DNA of 64,000 nucleotides from Hyposmocoma kahamanoa. Its lineage: Eukaryota; Arthropoda; Insecta; Lepidoptera; Cosmopterigidae. Below, one piece after another: positions 43,582 through 54,689 of the stretch (its first letter is position 1; each line of letters starts with the position of its first letter). Below the pieces are notes generated by a model that saw nothing but the letters and a program-made list of their open reading frames with translations, made no database searches and had not been told where the DNA came from. The translations under genes and the position numbers were made by a program. The DNA is taken from NCBI RefSeq assembly GCF_003589595.1, contig NW_020656077.1, positions 5,141,902 to 5,205,901 of the forward strand, given 5' to 3'.

Positions 43582-44002
43582 GCTTGTTTATGCTTATTTA
43601 AATTTATATTTTTATTTACAGCACTCGAAACGAGTTTTCTTTAAATAAAAGGAAGTGAATGATCGTTATTTAGACCTTACAATCTGATAGCTTATCTATC
43701 AGAAATTCGTACTGAGGGACTTTCTCGCAAATATTCTAGGGTAGGTTTTGGTTTTGTTATAGTGCCAAACAATGCTATGAATTTTTAAAGATAGGTCATA
43801 AAATATTATTTATACAATTATTTTGTAACGCATTAATAATGTCAAATCTGGAAATATTCCCTACTTTTTGCCGAATACGTAAGTTTCACAATTTACAAGT
43901 ACAATTTTATATGCACGACTGCGTATGTATACGTAATGTCAGAAACAAACACATAATTTTTGTTTCCAAAAATAAGTAAGTAAAGATTTTAACAAGAATA
44001 CA

Positions 44003-44071
44003 ACATAGGAAATGAAACTATTTTTCCAGATTTAAATCGCGTATATTTGTTTTTTCAAACAAACCGACGTT
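44003..44071. repeat. family B single arm
   Basis: CATAGGAAATGAAACTATTT, then GATTTAAATCGCGTATATTT and CAAACAAACCGACGTT match one arm of the family B foldbacks. The GGGCCC block and the opposite arm are absent. Confidence 0.85.
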
Positions 44072-44397
44072 AGAATACAACATATTTATTCGCTGAAAAA
44101 TGTAGTCAACATTACAGGTCTTATAGTTATACTATATTAGACCGAACAAGTCTTGGCATGCAAATATTTTACACTATTATTTTTTTATTTTTGATGTAGC
44201 ATGCATTAAAGTTAAATTATTGCAATAGCATAAACAAACAACAGCAATTGGAATTTAACCGGCAAACAGGAAGTCAAAATATAACATACAATCATTGACT
44301 TACAATTATAAGTCAATGCATACAATGGTTAAATTCACATTTTATGTAATGAAGTAAAAAATCATCAGTATTGTAGTAGAAATGAGTAACTAACAAA

Positions 44398-44626
44398 TTA
44401 TGCAATTTTCATTTTAAATTGTCTACAATTTAATTCTTTAACAGTATCCGGCAATTTATTAAATAATTTGGGTGCTAATACGAACATCGTTCTACAGGAA
44501 AATTCCAAATTAGGGCGTTGTTTGGGCCGTATTTCTATTTTATTCCTTGTGTTTCTTGTATATCTATTGACTATATTAAAAAATTGCGAATTAAAATAAT
44601 TGCTTGCCTCACCTAGGAATCGAAAT
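44398..44626 (-). pseudogene. LINE RT C-terminal tail (75 codons, no stop)
   Basis: Between stops at 44627 and 44398 the minus strand reads SFRFLGEASNYFNSQFFNIV, RNTRNKIEIRPKQRPNLEFS, CRTMFVLAPKLFNKLPDTVK and ELNCRQFKMKIA. A basic stretch followed by APKLFNKLPDTVKEL and a final FKxxI helix is the usual end of LINE RT proteins (compare GPKLWNxLPxxIK). It has no ATG near its start and no polymerase motifs, so it is a 5'-truncated remnant. The frame is intact for its whole length, suggesting modest age. Confidence 0.7.
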
Positions 44627-44962
44627 GACTAAATGTGAAAATAAAACATTCTGTATTTTTATGATGCCTATCGAAAGAGCCAATTATGATGATTGACTAA
44701 ATTCCTTTTGAGTACTTTTAGTCTTTAATGCTCTTCTTTTAAATGTTATGTCCCCATAGAAGTAATTTAACTTTAGAACTTTAGAACACCGCGTTTTTAT
44801 TCAAAAATTTACCGGTGAATTTCGACAGAATTCACTGAGAAGGGAATCTACAAAAACTTTTATGCTCAGGCCACACAATGGCGGCCGCGGAAGCGTTCTA
44901 TATGTTTGTAATGTAGGAGCTTATATGAAACCTGGCACACTGAAACGCGCGGCCGACTGTAC

Positions 44963-45180
44963 AAAAAGGAGGAGGTTCTCAATTCGACTGTAGGTTTTTG
45001 TTTCTATGTATTTTACGCGATGACTCCGGCATTTGTGAATCAATTTTGATGATTCTTTTTTTGTTGGAAAAAGGATGTCTCAGAAATTTAAATATTTCAC
45101 CTCTAAGGATGGCAAACTAGGGGATGAATGACTTTTGAGGTCGTTTTGAGGACGTTTTTTAGCACTCTGTACTGACATTA
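44963..45180 (+). repeat. family F repeat, copy 3
   Basis: GGAGGAGGTTCTCAATTCGA through GGCAAACTAGGGGATGAAT to AGCACTCTGTACTGAC. The segment between GATGAATG and ACTTTTGAGGTCG is deleted. Confidence 0.88.
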
Positions 45181-46854
45181 TTAAAGTTTACTATAATACA
45201 CTATTTACTTTTTTTTGCATACAATATTGCACAACACTCAACACGTATGATGTAGTGCAAATCGATACCTCCTACGTAAAGCACTGTAAGCCCCAATTCA
45301 CAACTTTAAAGAGGACCGTTTTAATGTATCGAAAAGATTAAAATGAGCATAATAGCTGCTATTTTCGAGGTATTTAAAGCAAATCTGAAGCATGCTCACA
45401 ATATATCAATTGATTCATTGGAAATTCCGTATAATTAATTCGAGGTAACCTGATTTTACCGGTGATCATCAATAATTAAAACTTAATATTCATAAAATTG
45501 TAATAAATTTTCTGTTTACAAATAAAATTTCGCCAGTCAGGAATTAACCCATCAGGTGAAATTGTCAAAACTGAGATAGTACCGGTTGCCAATTCACAGT
45601 CGATTATTCAGCGGGAAAGCAGCAGACCAAACCTAAACCTAAACTGCTCAAAAACGCAAACAGGTTCTGGCCATGGGAGAAAAAAAAAATGGAAGTGCCA
45701 TAAGCCTCGATTACTATCGAAACCGATGTCGCCAAAACGCATAATGAACACTATGAAATCTTAATAATGATTGGTTATAGTCTGGATTGTTAATGTAATT
45801 TAAACTTTATCCGGTCGCTATATCGTTGAAAGTTCAGTACCTTTATTGCAAGTTACGTCACACCCTGGACACTCCATATAACGGTCGAAAGTTCTTTACC
45901 TACCACTACTATATACAGCAAGGTGCTAGCTGCACACGCGCAAATTTTAATGTGTGCGTGAAGTGGCAGGGTTACCCATCAGTTTCTCGTACAATTACGT
46001 TACGTGGTTAGAGCGGCATCATAGCGAAAACTCTAACGCTAATCTGTTATCCATAATTTTATTAATAGAATCCTAATAATTACACATGTTGATTAGGTAT
46101 TTATATCGATAGAATATTATATTTTTCATTAACTCACTAAATAGAATAAAATTGAAGATTTATTTAAAAAATATATTAAAAGCACTTAAAATGTTATATT
46201 TTGGACAGGTACCTTTAAATAAGGTAACCAAAGTATTTGAAATTGCGTATCCAAGTTTATTATTACCTAGTTAATAATTAAGTATATTCACTACTTAATA
46301 TTTATTGGCAATACAAATTGAAAATTCGAGAACCCTTGTCTAGCTCACGAAGTTATGGCGTCTTATTATATTGATGTAATGAATCTGTATTATATATTAC
46401 TCTGCACTAAAGAAAACAATAACTGAATGAATCTCAGACATAAGTTTTTTACTTACTTCGTTTCTTCTTTCAAAAGACGGAAGAAACTCCTATCTTTATC
46501 CCGTTTAGATGATGAAAAACAGCCGTATATTATATATATTAACATATAAATATATATATTATATATTAACATATAAATTTCGTAATGAATAAGTGAAAAG
46601 TATATTCAAATATCAAAGCCGTCTTAGCGCGAAACGGCTCGCCGACAGCCTTGTTCTCGCTGTTTCAATGTGACCGTCAATGTGCGGGGCGTGATGCGGT
46701 ATCTAAAGCTAGGGAGGGGCAGAGAGTGTCCGTTCTCGTTACTTATTTGTTCTCTGTCTCGGGTTTACTTGGTACCATAATAATAAGCGGAGCTACAAAT
46801 GAAATCGAACGAGATTTGGTATCTGTTTAGTGTAGTATTATATTATCCGTGTTA
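45181..46854. other. unassigned AT-rich stretch
   Basis: Contains copy 2 of the short repeat with ATGGAAGTGCCATAAGCCTC (45688-45760) and a tandem duplication of an AT-only ~38-bp unit (TATATATTAACATATAAAT, 46530-46578). A GC-richer patch at 46620-46760 has no recognised frame. Confidence 0.5.
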
Positions 46855-47000
46855 GCACCCTTACCTTTGAAAACCGAAATGCAGCAATGCGCACGTTACT
46901 GTTTGAATGCAGTAACGTGACCATTAGTTAAGGTAGAAATAGTTAAGGTGGCAGTACTTCTTTGGGCCAATTCCTTCACAAGAGCCTTACTGCTACTAGA
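46855..47000 (+). repeat. family A repeat, copy 11 (3' half)
   Basis: CACCCTTACCTTTGAAAACC to GCCTTACTGCTACTAG, with a small internal duplication of the CAGTAACGTGACCAT type. The 5' half is absent. Confidence 0.8.
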
Positions 47001-47286
47001 TCTAAAACAGAGATATTTACGCCACTGTTTAAACTTAGTGCTGTCGTCGGATGTCGTATAGACAACAATGTGACACTAGTGTATTTGACACAGCTGCAAG
47101 CTTGGCGGTTTCAAACTGTCTCTGTCTGAAACTTTTGTTATAACAATACGGAGCTGAATTACAACCATTGTTTGTGAACAATTTTTAATTATTCAACAAT
47201 GGCATTAAGATAACGAATGCTGCTGTTTTCATAAAATGTTTTGACTATTTCACTAAACATTGAAGTCAATTTGTTTTTTAACTGAC

Positions 47287-47565
47287 CTTAAAACAAGGAG
47301 GAGGTTCTCAGTTCGACTGTTTTTTTTTTGTATGTAAGTTACACGATAACTCCCGTTTGTGAACCGATCTTGATGATTCTTTTTTTGTTGGAAAGAAGGT
47401 ACCTCGGTAGTGGTCGCATTTATATTTGAAGGAACGTATTCCACCCTTAAGACTGGCAAACTAGGAGGTGAATGCGGTTTCGCGCACTTTCCGGTTACCG
47501 ACTTCAATAAAACTTGGCAAATAGATGTCATTCCAGGAACTTTTGAGGGCGGTTTTTTTATTATA
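47287..47565 (+). repeat. family F repeat, copy 4 (near full length)
   Basis: From ACCTTAAAACAAGGAGGAGG through GTGAACCGATCTTGATGATT and TTCAATAAAACTTGGCAAAT to TTTTGAGGGCGGTTTTTTTA. It abuts family A copy 12. Confidence 0.9.
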
Positions 47566-47566
47566 A

Positions 47567-47748
47567 TGCAATGCCACTCAGAACTTTAAATAAAGAAGAA
47601 ACTTTAAGCAAAGATCTGAGAGATACTGCCCACTGCGTCTGTCACCCTGAGACATAAGTTGACAATTTCCATATGCCTATAATTTAAAGCAACTGTTATG
47701 AACAGGCGTGTAGCTTACTACCAGGCACATGACTTGTTCGTTTCGTTA
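47567..47748. repeat. family A repeat, copy 12, with its first 55 bp inverted onto the middle
   Basis: Plus-oriented from AATGCCACTCAGAACTTTAA to CATATGCCTATAATTT, then reads CAACTGTTATGAACAGGCGT to GACTTGTTCGTTTCG, the reverse complement of the normal first ~55 bp, which are missing from the left end. The copy has thus been rearranged so that the two pieces face each other. Confidence 0.85.
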
Positions 47749-48547
47749 GATTATATTATTAAAAAAAAACAAAAAAATAACTATAAGAAAATATTTTTAC
47801 ACATTACGTCGCCTCTTATCGGTATTGATTTCAGCCCTGTGCTGCTCACACGAGAGAGAGCGTCGAGCGCCCTCGCGACGCACCCTAAGGGCTCGCGTCT
47901 CTCGTGGCTCAGAGGAGGTACACGAGCTATTGCTTCCCAACTTTATTTCCAATTGAGCCAATTGCACCCGAATTTCCGATCGCTGAGGATCATGATCACG
48001 GGCATCATGAATGGAAGTACTTAATTATTGTTTTTAAGGATACAAGATAAAAAAAGCATTTATTTACCATAAAAAATAATTATAGTATCCGGTGTTGGGG
48101 CTACTTGTAAAATATTATATATATTATATATATAATATATATAATATTTTATAATATAATATTATATATATTAAGAATATGATCGTCATGTGCAAATTTA
48201 AATAAAATTAACTAAAATAAAGATATTAAAAAAAATCAATTTCATGTATAGATAAACACATTAATCAGAGATCGATGCCCTTTCTCAAGCAAATATCTTA
48301 TGAAGAGGAATTATTCATCTCTATTTATTAAAAATTTCTTCTCAAGGGTGTTAATTTGAATGCATTACTTTAAGAATAGGTAAAAACCAGTGTGTGTATA
48401 TAAAGGAAATGTGATGTGAAATCGGCCTGCAAAATGTGTATATATAATGCCTTTTTGCATTTCAGTTACGTTGTGCTTTAAGATACGGGTTTGAGAAAGT
48501 AAGGAGACGAAATGCAGATTAATACATAAGAATTAAATATGATATAA
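47749..48547. other. unassigned sequence
   Basis: A GC-rich patch at 47820-47940 (frame 47698-48024, no known motif) and an AT-only palindromic tract at 48113-48178. Nothing else supported. Confidence 0.45.
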
Positions 48548-48835
48548 TCTCAGTACAGAGTACTAGAAAAACCGACCTCAAAAGTACGTGGAATCACGTC
48601 TATTTGCTAAGTTTAAGCCCTAGTTCGCCACTATACAGGACTTGACACTGGAGATAATAAAAATCGGTTCTCACTACTCAAAGTATATTGAGAGAAAAAC
48701 GCCTTGAATTGGAGAAATAGCAATTTCAACCATTAAAGTAATTGCTCCTAATTTAAAGTTAGGCGCTATTTATAAAAATGAATTCATGCGTGAACAGCCG
48801 TGAACAGAACAGCAGTGAAGTCGGTTAAAAAGTAA
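48548..48835 (-). repeat. family F repeat, copy 5, module variant
   Basis: The AAAACCGACCTCAAAAGTAC end is followed by the same module as in copy 2 (GGACTTGACACTGGAGATAA, AAACGCCTTGAATTGGAGAA, CATGCGTGAACAGC) and closes with GAAGTCGGTTAAAAAG. Most of the normal family F core is missing. Confidence 0.85.
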
Positions 48836-48942
48836 AAGCATAACATTACAATTGTCTTAGCAGTGAAAGGGTGCTGACTTAGCATACACCATATTTCCTA
48901 GTTTTCAGTCAGTACCAACGAGAGGATACAACATCGTACAAT

Positions 48943-50750
48943 ACCAAGATGAAATTATTACATTCACACTCGACAAAATTGTTACCGTCTAGTTGTGTAA
49001 GGCTTGATTAATATCGCGCAGACGCTACGCGACGCGACGCGGCGCTACGTTAAAACGAGCAATGCAACTTTAACTCTATCCTCTACAAAATAAGGCAACA
49101 TTAAACAAACTGCTGCAGAGAGCTGCGGTAGGCGCACTTTATAAAATGCAATATACTATAGAACATATTCTCCACCAAATAAAGTATACATTTCTTCAAA
49201 CAACAAAAAACAAAAGAGTAAAGACGCGTGACGCGTCGTGTTTCACGACTCCGCACACTTGAATCGCCTCTGACAATACAAAGTGTAACTTATCTTCTCA
49301 ACAATAAGGTACATTTCTTTGAAAGGCAGATTGCGTAGTAGATGCAATGTAGTATATAATATTATATATAAAATAAACTAAACAAAGTCGATATTTCTTT
49401 GAAAGCCAAGCAAAATCTCTTTTGATAGAAGCAATATATACTTTATTTAGTAGATAGTATGTTCTATATTATAACGTATATTATAAAGTGCGCCCAGCGA
49501 AGCTCGACCTCTTGCTGCATCTACTTTATGGATGAGTATATGTAGATTATTCATGCAAATAATATTTTTTTTTAAATTTAGTTCATCAAGTTAATGCAGA
49601 CCACCTAGGCCAAAACCACTTTAGAAAAGTTCGTTTCCCGAATTGGTTCTACCGGGAATCGAACCCGGAACCAAGAGCTACGGAATTCACTTCGCGGCAC
49701 TACCCAGAACACCTAGGCCAAAATCACTTTAGCAAAGTTCATATTCGAAATTGGTTCTACCGGGAGTCGAACCCGGAACATAAGACTACGAAGTTCGCTC
49801 CGCGGCACTACTCAAAATACCTAGGCGGCCAAAAACACTTTAGAAAAAGTTCATTTTTAAAAATTGGTTCTACCGGGAGTCGAACTCGGAACATAAGACT
49901 ACGAAGTTCGCTCCGCGGCACTACCCAAAATACCTAGGCGGCTAAAGACACTTTACATAAAGTTCATTTTCAAATTGGTTCTACCGGGAGTCGAACCGGC
50001 ACCAAGATTTACAAAGTTCGCTCCGCGGCACTACCCTGAACACCTAGGAAAAAATCACTTTAGAAAAGTACATTTCCGAAATTGGTTCTACCGGTAATGA
50101 AACCCGGGACTTTCTCATCCATGCAATATTATTTGTATGAATAATCTACACGACCACAGTAGAGGCGGCAGCAAACGGCCGCGGGAGTCGTCGAGCTACG
50201 CCAGGCGCACTTTATAATATGCATTAGAATATAGAACATTTTATCTACTGAATGAAGTATATATTGCTTCTATCAAAAGAGAAAAGCTGCGCTGCATCGG
50301 CGACGGTAGGCGACAGTCGGCGGCGCATGACGACGCAGCGCTGCTTTTTGCTTTGCTTTCAAAGAAATATCGACTTTGTTTAGTAAATATGAAATTCTAT
50401 ACTACATTGCATCTACCACGCAATATGCCTTTCAACAAAATATACCTTATTGTTAAGAAGCTAACTTACACTTTGCATTGCTGGAGGCGGAACAAGTCGC
50501 CGACGCTTAGTGACTTCGTGGAGAATATGTTTTATAGTATATTGCATTTTAAAAAGTGCGCCTACCGCAGCTCTCTGCAGCAGTTTGTTTAATGTTGCCT
50601 TATTTTGTAGAGGATAGAGTTAAAGTTGCATTGCTCGTTATAACGTAGCGCCGCGTCGCGTCGCGTAGCGTCTGCGCGATATTAATCAAGCCTTACACAA
50701 CTAGACGGTAACAATTTTGTCGAGTGTGAATGTAATAATTTCATCTTGGT
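48943..50750. mobile_element. giant 1.8-kb inverted repeat with tRNA-like array in the loop
   Basis: The left arm (48943-49572) starts ACCAAGATGAAATTATTACA and the right arm (50122-50750) ends with its complement. Arms pair over about 630 bp with small indels and several non-matching patches. The outer ~150 bp include ATATCGCGCAGACGCTACGC in both arms. Each arm also contains smaller inverted copies of a GCGCACTTTATAAAATGCAA unit (left near 49135 and 49490; right near 50205 and 50550), so it is a foldback of foldbacks. No transposase frame or target duplication was found. The central ~550 bp hold five tandem tRNA-like units. Confidence 0.85.
49599..50117 (-). repeat. tandem array of five ~107-113-bp tRNA-like units
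   Basis: GGTTCTACCGG recurs at 49645, 49753, 49866, 49977 and 50084 (spacings 108, 113, 111 and 107). On the minus strand each complete unit has, in order, GTTCTGGGTAGTGCCGCG (A-box-like), a middle of about 25 nt, a T arm CCGGGTTCGAYTCCCGG and TAGAACC, which can pair with the GTTCT start as an acceptor stem. Most are followed within about 40 nt by four or more T (GTGATTTTGG or similar). The edge unit at 50084 is mutated in the T arm. No canonical anticodon stem is obvious, so these are tRNA-like rather than tRNA genes. Confidence 0.85.
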
Positions 50751-50850
50751 TGCCTTATTTTGTTGAGGATAAACTTTATCTTGCATTGCTCGTTTGAATG
50801 CAGCCCTCGCCGCGTCGCGTAGCGTCTACGCGAAGTGAATCAAGCCTAAC
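50751..50850. repeat. tandem partial copy of the inverted-repeat end
   Basis: TGCCTTATTTTGTTGAGGAT, TTGCATTGCTCG, CCGCGTCGCGTAGCGTCTAC and TGAATCAAGCCT repeat, in the same orientation, the sequence at about 50595-50690 inside the right arm. The array end has been duplicated just outside the element. Confidence 0.8.
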
Positions 50851-51787
50851 GTTGAATAAAACTGGTTTTGAAGGTTCTGTGTTGTCAAATACATTGACAA
50901 CTGCGTAAAACGGAAGATCAAATGTAAACATAATGTAAATGTCAAATGTTATTCAACATTGACAGCTATCAAAAAAGTTTTGGTTTGTACGGCTTGATTG
51001 ACCAGCGCGCTAAAAGGACTAAATATAGACTGACGCGCGATTGATGCTCTTTTTGCGATGACCTTTTGGTTTGGACACTTCTAAGCGCAGACCCAAAGTC
51101 CAATTATTAGCAGGTCAACGGTTACCTATACGTATTTTCCGTTTGCTGTGTTCAGCGAGCGAAAAGTGTGTGTGCTTCAATTTCTTTGTTACTTATTGAT
51201 ACTGGACAATTGCTAAATAGTATATCTCTAAGCGAATTTATGGCACAAGAAAACAAAAATCAAATTTAGCAAAAATGATAACGCAAACACAAGACACTGC
51301 TCATTTCTAAAAGAAATTTCTTTCTACAGATTTAAATACAGGACACAATAAAAAATTACAAAAAAGAGTTTATGTGCACAACAAAACAAAAATAAAGTAA
51401 TAACAAAACAGTATCATAGACTATTATAGACTATAAATACTTAGATGAATACATGTAATCATAACATAATGCCTATGAAATGGATGGAACAATTAATTGG
51501 TTTATTTAGTTTGCCATTCAGAATTAGAGTATAATCCTACCCAAGTCAGTTAAATTGTCAATGAAGGAGGATTTTCACTGTCGAAATAGCTCGTTTTAAA
51601 GATACCCAAAAGTCAGGGCAACGAACGGTTAAGTGCAATTTTCTGAAATTTAAATCGACATTATACATTTCATGAAACTTGTTGCTTGTTAAACTATTGT
51701 TTTATGCGGAAATACCATTGACAACATAAAGTACACATAAAAAATTTACTTGTAATCTATTATTATAATCTTATTATAAATTGAGTA
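50851..51787. other. unassigned AT-rich sequence
   Basis: No supportable gene or repeat. Confidence 0.5.
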
Positions 51788-52105
51788 AACTCAGTACAGA
51801 GTACCTACGCAAAAAACCAACCTAAGAAGTTCGTCGAATTACATCTATTTCCCAAGTTTTATTGATATTGGTTACCCGAAAGTGTGCGAAACCGGATTCA
51901 TCCCCTAGTTTTCTACCCTTAGAGGTGAATATTTTCTTCAAATTTAAATGAGGTTACTAGTGAGGCACTACCTTCCAACAAAAAGAATTATCAAAATCGA
52001 CACACAAATGTTTTTTTCAGAGTTATCGCGTAACATACATACAAAAAAAGCGTACGGACGTATTGCGAACCTCTTCCGTTTTTCTGAACTCGGTTAAAAA
52101 TTTAT
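51788..52105 (-). repeat. family F repeat, copy 6 (near full length, standard core)
   Basis: From AGTACAGAGTACCTACGC and AAAAAACCAACCTAAGAAGT through CGGATTCATCCCCTAGTTTT to CTGAACTCGGTTAAAAA. Lacks the module seen in copies 2 and 5. Confidence 0.88.
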
Positions 52106-52486
52106 TTGTATCCAGAAACACTTCAGCGTTTATATAAAAAGTCGAAAAATATTGTCAACTTGGCGCCGCGTTTAAAGCTCGTAAGAGGAGTCGCCGCCGC
52201 GAGCTCAGTGGCAGTAGTTATTTACATTATAATTGGGTAGAACTGGAAAAACAGCTTATAAAATTTAAATGATAAAATGTTGTACTTTTAAAAATAAGCA
52301 TGCTTTCAAAAGCACGCTTATTCAAAAAAGGACTTTTCACTTAAACAGTTTGAAGCCTGCAAAATCGTTTAGAAAAACAAGAGACTCTTAGACTTTATAT
52401 TAAAAAAGCTTGCGACATTGTGCTGACAGCGAAAAGCGAGAGTAGGTTTTCAGAGGTAAGTTTATGAGTAAAACATGAGTTTTTAT
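52106..52486. other. unassigned sequence
   Basis: Short GC-rich patch near 52165-52210, otherwise AT-rich. Nothing supported. Confidence 0.5.
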
Positions 52487-53040
52487 TTTTATCGAGTTCT
52501 TAGGTTTTCGCGATTGTTACACANNNNNNNNNNNNNNNNNNNNNNNNNNNNNNNNNNNNNNNNNNNNNNNNNNNNNNNNNNNNNNNNNNNNNNNNNNNNN
52601 NNNNNNNNNNNNNNNNNNNNNNNNNNNNNNNNNNNNNNNNNNNNNNNNNNNNNNNNNNNNNNNNNNNNNNNNNNNNNNNNNNNNNNNNNNNNNNNNNNNN
52701 NNNNNNNNNNNNNNNNNNNNNNNNNNNNNNNNNNNNNNNNNNNNNNNNNNNNNNNNNNNNNNNNNNNNNNNNNNNNNNNNNNNNNNNNNNNNNNNNNNNN
52801 NNNNNNNNNNNNNNNNNNNNNNNNNNNNNNNNNNNNNNNNNNNNNNNNNNNNNNNNNNNNNNNNNNNNNNNNNNNNNNNNNNNNNNNNNNNNNNNNNNNN
52901 NNNNNNNNNNNNNNNNNNNNNNNATATTGACTCAACCGTCAACCGTGACCATGGGACCTGTAAAGGGCCCGAAACGTCGGTTTGTTTGAAAAAACAAATA
53001 TACGCGATTTAAATCCGGAAAAATAGTTTCATTTCCTATT
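52487..53040. mobile_element. family B foldback with unresolved interior
   Basis: The left end TTTTATCGAGTTCTTAGGTT runs into a run of N. On the other side the sequence resumes in the opposite orientation, CAACCGTGACCATGGGACCT ... GGGCCCGAAACGTCGG ... AAATAGTTTCATTTCCTAT. Orientation on both sides shows the gap lies within one inverted-repeat element. Confidence 0.8.
52524..52923. other. assembly gap (400 N)
   Basis: Exactly 400 undetermined bases; the round length suggests an estimated or fixed-size gap. Any reading frame across it is meaningless. Confidence 0.99.
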
Positions 53041-53925
53041 TTTATTTTTATTTATAACATTATTATTCACATCGACGAATTGATTTATTTAGGAAACATA
53101 GGACTTGATACTTGACCACGCTATAAAAAACGAAATTGTTGTGTATTGTACTGAGCAACGCTTGCAACTGATGATTATAAGCGTGAGAATTTAAAAGTAA
53201 ATCTATGACCAGTAATACAAATTGAGTTGGTTCCTACAGTGTGGTAATTAAACGTTTTTAAAGAAGAGTATGTAGGTATTTTCGGTAAATTAGAAATTCT
53301 TTCCGAAGTTTAGTACAATTCGGAAGCATAGTTTTTTCCAAGGAATTGCAATTTGAACAAGCTCTGGACTGTTTACTAAATATGATTAATTTAGTCAGTA
53401 TATTTATTATGTGTTTTTCAATAACTCATTTTAAGGCAGCTAATTAGTATTACAACCATACACGTCAAATTTTACGTGTTTGTCAAGCTTTTTAGATTGC
53501 GGTCGTGTTTGATGCGTTTGTCAAATAGTTTACGTATTTGATGTGTTTAATGGAAATCTAGATTGACGGTGTGTTTGATTGTTTGAAGGTATGTAAGGTA
53601 AGTTTGTCAAATCAAACACCAGTTGTCGCCTACTCGTGCTAGATTCCATATAATTGTTAGGTTCTGTGCTCAATATTTCTTTTAAAAACTTATCGTGGAT
53701 ATGTTTTACTCTTAATTTCAACCATTCTCTATACCATAGTTTCCCGAAGTGGTCCCTAGCGCACTCGAGTGGGCGCTGAAGAGTCCTAGGGTGGTAGAGT
53801 ACTTGGAAGCAATTGGGGGGCGTTGATGCTGTCAGGGGGTGCTACCGCATTTCAACAAAAAGAAACCTGAAATCTATATAAATTACACTACATATCGTCT
53901 GTTTATAGGTACTTTTTTATGGTAT
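53041..53925. other. unassigned sequence, possible hAT-type end
   Basis: At 53744-53800 GTTTCCCGAAGTGGTCCCTA and GAGTGGGCGCTG resemble the terminal style of some hAT elements (CCCAAAGTGG...). No partner end was found. The rest is AT-rich and unassigned. Confidence 0.35.
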
Positions 53926-54208
53926 CAAGTGACGGGACGAACAAGTCGTGCGCCTGGTGGTAAGCGACACGCCTGTCCAGAACAGCTGCAGTGCCAGTCA
54001 GAGCTCTAAATCGCAACGATCACTGCCACTGCGCCGGTCACCCTGAGATATAAGTTGACAAGTCCCATGTGCCTCTAATTTCACCAGCACCCTTACCCTT
54101 CTAAAGTAGAACACAGTAATGCTGACATTACTGCTTGGCGGCAGAAATAGATAAGGTGTCATACTTCCCTGGATGAACTCTTTCACAAGGTGCTCTAATG
54201 CTGCTAAA
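53926..54208 (+). repeat. family A repeat, copy 13 (full length)
   Basis: ATCAAGTGACGGGACGAACA to GGTGCTCTAATGCTGC. Among the least diverged copies, lacking only about 8 bp around AGATCTGAGGGG. Confidence 0.92.
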
Positions 54209-54316
54209 AACCACACATGTGACATTTTCCACAAAAAACGTACAAATTATGTACCTGTGGTAAGAAATATATATATAATTAATATTAATATAATATTTAT
54301 ATAATATTTATATAAT

Positions 54317-54354
54317 AAAAGCTATAATATATTAATAAATATATTATAGCTTTT
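54317..54354. repeat. 17-bp perfect stem with 4-nt loop, AT-rich
   Basis: AAAAGCTATAATATATT, AATA, exact complement. It ends in a T run and so resembles a hairpin terminator, but no transcript is known here. Confidence 0.9.
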
Positions 54355-54689
54355 TTGTAATTGAGTATCGCCTGCTGAAAGATAATGATTTACTTACCAT
54401 AGCTATATAAATTAAAGACTTTTTCTGGAAAATATCACTTATTTGGTTTCACCTTTAAACAGACGATATACATATATTTATTTAATTATTCAAGGAAAAC
54501 CAACAGCTTATTACGTTTAATAAAAACAGGATCACAAACATAAAGCCAATTACAGGTTTCCACCTATAGCTTCAGACAAATCGTACGCATTAAACAAACG
54601 AATAATAAACAATATTTTTTAACTACATGCACTAACATAAATATAACATTCCAATACCTGCGCTAATCACAAATTATCCAATAAAGTTA

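Noticed and set aside
49645..50117. CRISPR-like regular spacing of a repeated motif
   Set aside because: The whole 107-113-bp unit is repeated, not short repeats with unique spacers, and the context is eukaryotic.
52475..52942. Three long reading frames of 140-150 codons
   Set aside because: They consist almost entirely of undetermined bases in the 400-N gap.
52944..52990. Functional hammerhead ribozyme in family B
   Set aside because: GAAAC next to a GC stem is present, but the required CUGANGA core reads CUGUAAA and stem II has no loop.
54317..54354. Bacterial-style intrinsic terminator
   Set aside because: Hairpin plus T run, but the genome is eukaryotic and the stem is almost all A/T.
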